Part shown: piece after piece, positions 58,051 to 64,000 of the stretch | Layout: each line of letters begins with the position of its first letter | Position numbering within the stretch: the stretch's first letter is position 1 | Assembly (NCBI RefSeq): GCF_031456495.1 | Contig: NZ_JAVDUW010000002.1 | Span: 558,001-622,000 of the forward strand | Direction: 5' to 3' | From: Pedococcus sp031456495 | Lineage (GTDB): Bacteria > Actinomycetota > Actinomycetes > Actinomycetales > Dermatophilaceae | Length of the DNA stretch: 64,000 bases | The notes under the pieces: model-generated | What the model saw: only the letters and a program-made list of their open reading frames with translations | The model's database searches: none | What the model was told of the DNA's origin: nothing | Made by a program: the position numbers and the translations under genes

Positions 58051-61000
58051 TCAGCGGGCGAAGGCCTGCGCCACGAGCTCGGCCTGCTGCTCGGCGTGCC
58101 GCTTGCTCGACCCGGTCGCGGGCGAGGCCGAGGCCTTGCGCGAGACCACGGTGAGCTGGCGGGTCTCGCCGACCTCGGCGAGGGCCTGCGGCAGGTTGAG
58201 CGCCATGAACGGCCACGCACCCTGGTTGCGCGGCTCGTCCTGCACCCAGACCACGTCGGCGTTCGGGTACTTCGCGAGCTCCGCGGCGATCTCGGCGGCC
58301 GGGATCGGTGCGAGCTGCTCGACCCGGACGATCGCGGTCGTGGTGTCGCCGGCCTTGTCGCGGGCGGCCTCGAGGTCGTAGACGACCTTGCCGCTCGCGA
58401 GCAGGACCCGGGTCACGGCCGACGCGTCGAGCTGCGCGCGGTCCGGCAGGACCGGGCGGAACGTCCCCGTCGTGAAGTCCTCCGGCATGCTGCCGGCGGC
58501 CTTGAGCCGCAGCATCGACTTCGGGGTGAAGACGATGAGCGGGCGGCGCGGACGGGCGTACGCCTGGCGACGCAGCAGGTGGAAGTAGCTCGCCGGGGTC
58601 GACGGGTAGGCGATCGTCATGTTGTCCTCGGCGAACATCTGCAGGAACCGCTCGATGCGCGCGGAGGAGTGGTCCGGGCCCTGGCCCTCGTAGCCGTGGG
58701 GGAGCAGCAGCACGACGGACGAGCGCTGGCCCCACTTCTGCTCGGAGGAGGACACGAACTCGTCGACGATCGTCTGGGCGCCGTTGAAGAAGTCACCGAA
58801 CTGCGCCTCCCACAGCACGAGCGCGTCGGGCCGCTCGACCGAGTAGCCGTACTCGAAGCCCATGGCCGCGAACTCGGACAGCAGCGAGTCGTAGACCCAG
58901 AACCGGGCCTGGCCCTCGCCGAGGTAGAGCAGCGGGGTCCACTCCTCGGCCGTGTTCTTGTCGATGAGCACGGCGTGGCGCTGGACGAACGTGCCACGGC
59001 GGCTGTCCTGGCCGGCGAGGCGGACCGGGGTGCCCTCCATGAGCAGCGAGCCGAAGGCCAGCAGCTCACCCGTCGCCCAGTCGATGCCCCCCTTGCGGAC
59101 CGACTCGGCGCGCTTCTCCATGGCCTGGGCCAGCTTCGGGTGGATCGTGAAGCCGGCCGGCGGGTTCACGAACGCGTCACCGATGTGCTGCAGCTGGTCG
59201 ACCGGGATGGCGGTGTCGGTGGCGGACCGGGTGGTCGTGTCGGCCGACTGCGCGCTCGGTGGCTCGAGGCCCGTGTGGCCCTCGGCGTCGGTGCCGGCCT
59301 TCGTCGCGTCCTGGGCGGGCTCGGCCGGGGCCTTGAGCGCCTCCTTGGTCTCGACGAACACGCGCTCCAGCTGCTGCTGGTAGTCGCGCAGCGCCGCCTC
59401 GGCGTCCTCCTGGCTGATGTCGCCGCGGCCGATGAGGGCCTCGGTGTACAGCTTGCGGACCGAGCGCTTGGCCTCGATGAGGTTGTACATGAGCGGCTGG
59501 GTCATCGACGGGTCGTCGCCCTCGTTGTGGCCACGGCGGCGGTAGCACACCATGTCGATGACGACGTCCTTGTTGAACTCCTGCCGGAACTCGTACGCGA
59601 GCTCGGCGACCCGGACGCAGGCCTCGGGGTCGTCGCCGTTCACGTGGAAGATCGGCGCCTGGATCATCCGGGCGACGTCGGTGGAGTAGGTCGAGGACCG
59701 CGAGGCCGACGGCGAGGTCGTGAACCCGACCTGGTTGTTGATGACGATGTGGATCGTCCCGCCGGTGCGGTAGCCGCGCAGCTGGCTGAGGTTCAGGGTC
59801 TCGGCCACGACACCCTGTCCCGCGAAGGCCGCGTCACCGTGCAGCAGCAGGGGCAGCACGGTGAAGTCCTCGCCCGCGAGGTCGAGGCGGTCCTGCTTGG
59901 CCCGGGCGATGCCCTCGAGCACCGGGTTGACGGCCTCGAGGTGGGAGGGGTTCGCGGCGAGGTAGACCTTGGTCTTGCTGCCGTCCTCCGCGACGAACTC
60001 GCCCTCGGTGCCGAGGTGGTACTTCACGTCGCCGGAGCCCTGGACCGACTTGGGGTCCTGGCGGCCCTCGAACTCACGGAAGATCTGGCCGTAGGACTTG
60101 CCCGCGATGTTGGCCAGCACGTTGAGGCGGCCGCGGTGCGGCATGCCGATGCAGACCTCGTCCATGCGGTCGGCGGCGGCGCGGCACAGGATGCGGTCGA
60201 GCAGTGCGATGACGGACTCGCCGCCCTCGAGGCTGAACCGCTTCTGGCCCACGAACTTGGTCTGCAGGAAGGTCTCGAACGCCTCGGCGGCGTTGAGGCG
60301 GCGCAGGATGCGCAGCTGCTCGTCCGGGCCGGGCTTGGCGTAGCCGACCTCGATCTTCGACTGGAGCCAGCGGCGCTGCTCCGGGTCCTGGATGTGCATG
60401 TACTCGGTGCCGATGGTGCGGCAGTACGAGTCGCGCAGGATGCCGAGGATCTTGCGCAGCCGCAGCATCGGCGCACCGCCGAAGCCGCCGGTCGCGAAGT
60501 CGCGCTCGAGGTCCCACAGGGTCAGCCCGTGGCTGGTGACGTCGAGGTCGGGGTGACGGCGCTGGCGGTACTCCAGCGGGTCGGTGTCGGCCATGAGGTG
60601 GCCGCGCACGCGGTAGGCGTGGATGAGCTCCTGCACGCGCGCCGTCTTGTTGACGTCGTCGTCGTGGTGGGCCGAGATGTCCTGGACCCAGCGGACCGGC
60701 TCGTACGGCAGGCGCAGCGACTCGAAGATCTCGTCGTAGAAGCCGTTCTCGCCGAGCAGCAGCTGGTGCACGATCCGCAGGAAGTCACCGGACTGCGCGC
60801 CCTGGATGATGCGGTGGTCGTAGGTGCTCGTCAGCGTGAGGATCTTGCTGACGGCGTTGCGGTTGATCGTCTCCTGGCTCGCGCCCTGCCACTCGGCGGG
60901 GTACTCCAGCGCGCCCACGCCGATGATCGCGCCCTGGCCGGACATGAGCCGCGGCACCGAGTGGACGGTGCCGATGGTGCCGGGGTTGGTCAGCGAGATG

Positions 61001-62037
61001 GTCGTGCCCTGGAAGTCCTCGACCGTGAGCTTGCCGCCGCGGGCCTTGCGGACGACGTCCTCGTAGGCCGACCAGAAGTGGGCGAAGTCCATCGTCTCGG
61101 CGGCCTTGATGCTCGGCACGAGCAACTGGCGGGTGCCGTCGGGCTTGGCGAGGTCGATCGCGAGGCCGAGGTTGACGTGGCCCGGGACGACGAGGGCCGG
61201 CTTGCCGTTCTCCTCGGTGAACCCGTTGTTCATCTCGGGCATGTGGCCCAGCGCCTTGACCAGGGCGTAGCCGATGATGTGGGTGAACGACACCTTGCCG
61301 CCGCGCGAGCGGGCCAGGTGGTTGTTGATGACGACCCGGTTGTCGATGAGCAGCTTGGCCGGGACGGCGCGCACGCTCGTGGCCGTCGGGACGGTCAGCG
61401 AGGTCTCCATGTTGGTGACGACCCGGGCGCTGGCGCCGCGCAGCGGCTTGACCTCGTCCTGGTGGACGGTGCCGGTCTCCTTGGGGCGCTCGGGGTCGCG
61501 CGGCTTCGGGGTCTCCTTGACCGGGGCCTCGCCCTTGTCCTCGGTGCGGGCGGCCGGAGCCTTGTCGGCGCCCTTGTCGTCGGCCCCCTTGTCACCGGCC
61601 GCCTTGTCGGACGGCTGGGTGAGGCCGGCCGGGCGCAGACCGGTGCTGCCAGCGGCGGCCGGCTGGGAGGCCTGCGCGGCGGGGGCGGACTGCGTCGCCG
61701 GTGCGGCCTGGGGGGCAGCGGACGGCTGGGATGCAGGGGCGGCCTGCGCTGCCGGCGCCGGCCTGGCCGGAGCGGAGGCCGCGGGAGCAGAGGCCGCGGG
61801 AGCGGAGGCGGCGGCCGCGGGGGCCGACGTGCCGGCAGACCGCCCGTTGGCGGACCCGTTGGAGCCCGCGCCGTTCCCGCTGGTGCCCGAACCCGGCTCG
61901 TAGCCCTCGAAGAAGGACCACCACGCCTTGTCGACCTGGTTGCGGTCCTGCTTGTACTGCTCATACAGCTCGTCCACGAGCCACTCGTTCGGCCCGAAGG
62001 CCGCCAGGGGGTCGTTGGTCGGGGACTGGTCGGGCAC
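58051..62037 (-). CDS. kgd: multifunctional 2-oxoglutarate decarboxylase/dehydrogenase (E1-E2 fusion)
   Basis: 1328 residues. Actinobacterial fusion feeding the TCA cycle. A short E1 N-terminal helix (FGPNEWLVDELYEQYK) leads into an Ala/Pro/Ser-rich linker (about 45-165), an E2-type succinyltransferase domain without a lipoyl domain (TYDHRIIQGAQSGDFL near 404), then the ThDP-dependent E1 (SVQGSGDVKYH; GDAAFAGQGVVAETLN near 732; IVINNQVGFTTSP). The C-terminal domain would bind acetyl-CoA. Lipoyl groups come from the pyruvate dehydrogenase E2 in trans, and GarA-type inhibition is known for homologues. GTG 62037 follows AAGAGG; GTG 62067 would add ten residues. Confidence 0.95.
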   Translation of the reverse strand: MPDQSPTNDPLAAFGPNEWLVDELYEQYKQDRNQVDKAWWSFFEGYEPGSGTSGNGAGSNGSANGRSAGTSAPAAAASAPAASAPAASAPARPAPAAQAAPASQPSAAPQAAPATQSAPAAQASQPAAAGSTGLRPAGLTQPSDKAAGDKGADDKGADKAPAARTEDKGEAPVKETPKPRDPERPKETGTVHQDEVKPLRGASARVVTNMETSLTVPTATSVRAVPAKLLIDNRVVINNHLARSRGGKVSFTHIIGYALVKALGHMPEMNNGFTEENGKPALVVPGHVNLGLAIDLAKPDGTRQLLVPSIKAAETMDFAHFWSAYEDVVRKARGGKLTVEDFQGTTISLTNPGTIGTVHSVPRLMSGQGAIIGVGALEYPAEWQGASQETINRNAVSKILTLTSTYDHRIIQGAQSGDFLRIVHQLLLGENGFYDEIFESLRLPYEPVRWVQDISAHHDDDVNKTARVQELIHAYRVRGHLMADTDPLEYRQRRHPDLDVTSHGLTLWDLERDFATGGFGGAPMLRLRKILGILRDSYCRTIGTEYMHIQDPEQRRWLQSKIEVGYAKPGPDEQLRILRRLNAAEAFETFLQTKFVGQKRFSLEGGESVIALLDRILCRAAADRMDEVCIGMPHRGRLNVLANIAGKSYGQIFREFEGRQDPKSVQGSGDVKYHLGTEGEFVAEDGSKTKVYLAANPSHLEAVNPVLEGIARAKQDRLDLAGEDFTVLPLLLHGDAAFAGQGVVAETLNLSQLRGYRTGGTIHIVINNQVGFTTSPSASRSSTYSTDVARMIQAPIFHVNGDDPEACVRVAELAYEFRQEFNKDVVIDMVCYRRRGHNEGDDPSMTQPLMYNLIEAKRSVRKLYTEALIGRGDISQEDAEAALRDYQQQLERVFVETKEALKAPAEPAQDATKAGTDAEGHTGLEPPSAQSADTTTRSATDTAIPVDQLQHIGDAFVNPPAGFTIHPKLAQAMEKRAESVRKGGIDWATGELLAFGSLLMEGTPVRLAGQDSRRGTFVQRHAVLIDKNTAEEWTPLLYLGEGQARFWVYDSLLSEFAAMGFEYGYSVERPDALVLWEAQFGDFFNGAQTIVDEFVSSSEQKWGQRSSVVLLLPHGYEGQGPDHSSARIERFLQMFAEDNMTIAYPSTPASYFHLLRRQAYARPRRPLIVFTPKSMLRLKAAGSMPEDFTTGTFRPVLPDRAQLDASAVTRVLLASGKVVYDLEAARDKAGDTTTAIVRVEQLAPIPAAEIAAELAKYPNADVVWVQDEPRNQGAWPFMALNLPQALAEVGETRQLTVVSRKASASPATGSSKRHAEQQAELVAQAFAR

Positions 62038-62195
62038 GGCGGATACGCCTCTTTCACGGGTAGGCACGGACGCTCACATGGATACGTCCCAGCCTAGCCC
62101 TGCCGCCTGCTCACCGCTGCGGTGGGATGGACCCGTTTCGTGCGGCGTCGGACACGTTCGTCCGGGTATGCCGGGGGCCGGCTCCACCACGACAT

Positions 62196-62247
62196 CGGGC
62201 CACCCGGCACCCGGTCCCGGGGCCTGGGACCGGGGCCGGGTGGCCCG
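62196..62247. terminator. long hairpin between the ABC-2 exporter and kgd
   Basis: CGGGCCACCCGG (62196-62207) pairs with CCGGGTGGCCCG (62236-62247), and the inner CCGGTCCC (62211-62218) with GGGACCGG (62226-62233). It follows the permease stop by about 30 bases on the minus strand. Confidence 0.8.
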
Positions 62248-62277
62248 ACGTGCGGAGGGGGAGGAGTGCCGCTGGGG

Positions 62278-63087
62278 TCAGCTGATGTCGCTGCGCGCGG
62301 TCCGCCACGAGCCGAACCCTGCCAGCACCACGGCATACGCGGCGAGGACGAGCGCGGCCACCCACCACGACAGGGGCTTGACCGCGTTGCCGCCCGTCTG
62401 GGTGACTCCGCTGACGATCGCGTTGGTCGCCTGGGTCGGCAGGTACGGGACGATGTGCTCGCGCCCGACGCTCCACAGGCTGAGCAGCACGCCGGCGATC
62501 GGCTCGAGGATCCACGCCACGCCCACCGAGATGAGCAGGGCGGCCACCTGGTTGGGGATGAGGATCCCGGCGCCGAGGCCGATGAGGGCCCACAGCCCGA
62601 GGACGAGCAGGCTCAGGGCCAGCGACCGGATGACCTCGGTGCCCGGGAACGCGTCGGCCCCGCGGGCGTTGAGCACGATCGCGCCGGCGACGACCGACCC
62701 CACGAGCGAGAGCAGCCCGTAGAGGGCGCCGATGCCCAGGAGCGCGACGACCTTGGCGCCCATGACCCGACCACGCCGGGGCGTGCCGAGGAAGGTGCTC
62801 GTGATGGTCTTGTGCCGGTACTCCGAGCCGATCTGCATGACGCCGATGACCAGCGTGAGCAGGTAGCCGATGCTGAGGTAGCCGGTGTAGACGCTGTTGG
62901 CGACCTGCACCGCGTTGCCCGTGGGCGCACCCCCTCCGGGGCCGCCAGCGGTCGCGCCCTTGGTGGTCAGCAGGAAGCCGAACGCGACGGCCAGGCCCGC
63001 GCCGGCGACGAACATGGCGATGGCCATGCCCCACCACATGCGGGTCGTGAAGAACTTGCGGAACTCCGAGCGGATGGCGGCGCTCAC
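62278..63087 (-). CDS. ABC-2 type transporter permease
   Basis: 269 residues with six membrane segments: one after SEFRKFFTTRMWWGMA, a cytoplasmic loop EYRHKTITSTFLGTPRRGRV, and four more in the C-terminal half. A Gly-rich external loop (about residues 44-56) follows the first segment. GTG 63087 overlaps the ATPase stop (GTGA). Exported substrate unknown; such two-gene systems often confer drug or peptide export. Confidence 0.88.
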   Translation of the reverse strand: MSAAIRSEFRKFFTTRMWWGMAIAMFVAGAGLAVAFGFLLTTKGATAGGPGGGAPTGNAVQVANSVYTGYLSIGYLLTLVIGVMQIGSEYRHKTITSTFLGTPRRGRVMGAKVVALLGIGALYGLLSLVGSVVAGAIVLNARGADAFPGTEVIRSLALSLLVLGLWALIGLGAGILIPNQVAALLISVGVAWILEPIAGVLLSLWSVGREHIVPYLPTQATNAIVSGVTQTGGNAVKPLSWWVAALVLAAYAVVLAGFGSWRTARSDIS

Positions 63088-64000
63088 TCGTTGCCTCCTT
63101 CCTGCCCGGCGACGGCGTCCCGCTCGGGAGCGGCCGCCGATCCGAGGTTGCGGTTCGTGCCCTCGGTCAGCTGGAAGAACAGCGCCTCGAGGTCGGTGTG
63201 GGCCTGGCGCAGCTCGTACAGCGGCAGGCCCGCGCGCAGGGCGACGTCGCCGATGAGCCGCATGTCGTCCGTGGCCGCCAGGAGCGCGCCGTCCTCGACG
63301 TGGGTCGTGACGTCGGCGACGCGCAGGGCGCCGGCGAGGGCGTCGTTGTCGGACGTGCGCACGACGACCTGGCTGTCGCCGTGCAGGTCGGCCATCGCGC
63401 CCTGCTTGACCAGGCGGCCGTTGCTGATGATCACGACGTCGTCGACCGTCTGCTCGACCTCCTGCAGCATGTGGCTGGAGATCAGGATCGTCTTGCCCTG
63501 CCCGGCGAGGTGCCGCAGGAAGCCGCGCAGCCAGCGGATGCCCTCCGGGTCGAGGCCGTTGGCGGGCTCGTCGAGGATGAGCACCCGCGGGTCGCCGAGC
63601 AGCGCGGCGGCCAGGCCGAGGCGCTGGCGCATGCCCATCGAGTAGCCACCGGCGCGCTTGCGGGCGGCGGCCGGTATGCCGACCAGCTCCAGCATCTCGT
63701 CGACGCGCGCGGTGCTGACACCGGCGGTGTCGGCCAGGACCCGCAGGTGGTCGCGGCCGGTGCGGCCGGGGTGGAAGTTCGTCGCCTCCAGGGCCGACCC
63801 GACGACGGACATCGGCGTCTCGATGTCCTGGTAGCGGTGCCCGTCGATGGTCGCGGAGCCGCCGGACGGGCGGATCAGTCCGAGCAGCATGCGCAGGGTC
63901 GTGGTCTTGCCCGCGCCGTTCGGTCCGAGGAAGCCGGTGATCCGCCCGGGCTCCACGGAGAAGGAGAGGTGGTCGACGGCGGTGAAGTCGCCGAACCGCT
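63084..64000 (-). CDS. ABC-2 type transporter ATP-binding protein (N-terminus outside window)
   Basis: The frame stays open to the window edge; the visible N-terminal part reads RFGDFTAVDHLSFSVEPG then Walker A GPNGAGKTT, so GTG 63956 is internal, not the start. Also seen: signature YSMGMRQRL, Walker B VLILDEPANGLDPEG, H-loop ISSHMLQEVEQ, and a C-terminal DUF4162-like region. Pairs with the permease downstream. Confidence 0.9.
   Translation of the reverse strand, partial: RFGDFTAVDHLSFSVEPGRITGFLGPNGAGKTTTLRMLLGLIRPSGGSATIDGHRYQDIETPMSVVGSALEATNFHPGRTGRDHLRVLADTAGVSTARVDEMLELVGIPAAARKRAGGYSMGMRQRLGLAAALLGDPRVLILDEPANGLDPEGIRWLRGFLRHLAGQGKTILISSHMLQEVEQTVDDVVIISNGRLVKQGAMADLHGDSQVVVRTSDNDALAGALRVADVTTHVEDGALLAATDDMRLIGDVALRAGLPLYELRQAHTDLEALFFQLTEGTNRNLGSAAAPERDAVAGQEGGNE

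Noticed and set aside
57961..62097. A very long open frame on the plus strand opposite kgd (over 1300 codons)
   Set aside because: It is the high-GC antisense shadow of kgd: no domain is recognisable, the composition is Arg/Val/Asp/Gly-rich, and the minus strand encodes a full Kgd with all motifs.

Overview
The window is about 70% GC, codes densely on both strands, and reads as a chromosomal segment of an actinobacterium. Supporting families are the sigma-R/RsrA pair, a 24-residue bL37 ribosomal protein, the fused Kgd 2-oxoglutarate enzyme, nickel superoxide dismutase with its SodX protease, and DUF6104. Many genes start 6-8 bases after a TANNNT-like -10 element, which suggests leaderless mRNAs. 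A Micrococcales origin (Intrasporangiaceae-like) is my inference, not something the sequence proves. I saw no rRNA, tRNA, CRISPR array, IS element or phage gene.

Layout. 1-6.8 kb: lipid methyltransferase (cut by the window edge), DUF1295, HIT, Ogt, type II NADH dehydrogenase and an M16 peptidase pair. 6.9-14 kb: histidinol-phosphatase and a five-gene peptide ABC transporter. 14-21.6 kb: ECF sigma with a chimeric membrane partner, RsgA, AroA, DoxX, SRAP, a hydrolase, then SigR-RsrA (with a clear sigma-R promoter and an apparent long-isoform start) and bL37. 21.7-24.9 kb: a strongly structured leader, a 53-residue peptide with two GWGWGG repeats, and two membrane HD-domain proteins. 25-29.5 kb: Na+/solute symporter with DUF3311 partner, an AbiEi-like/DUF559 protein bracketed by small inverted repeats, SodN and SodX. 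29.5-33.8 kb: polar amino-acid ABC transporter and malic enzyme.

33.7-53.2 kb is a surface-polysaccharide locus. It carries two Wzy/ligase-like membrane proteins, a flippase, three glycosyltransferases, two acetyltransferases, a complete CapE-CapF-CapG set for UDP-N-acetyl-L-fucosamine, a membrane UDP-sugar 4,6-dehydratase with an aminotransferase and an initiating phosphoglycosyl transferase (probably a 4-amino-sugar first residue), and RmlC/RmlD without RmlA/RmlB. The 33.8-39.6 kb part has visibly lower GC and nearly lacks a DNA word common elsewhere, so it looks acquired. 53.3-64 kb: secreted GH3 hydrolase, nucleotidyltransferase, reductase, SGNH hydrolase, DUF6104, Kgd and an ABC-2 exporter cut by the window end.

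Two signals go beyond ordinary annotation. The 8-mer GTATGCCG/CGGCATAC occurs about 35 times (39 for the 7-mer), in every reading frame and between genes, and at coding sites it brings in rare codons. The 21.78-24.9 kb unit (structured leader, Trp/Gly-repeat peptide, hairpin, HD-GYP pair) is the best candidate for an undescribed system.
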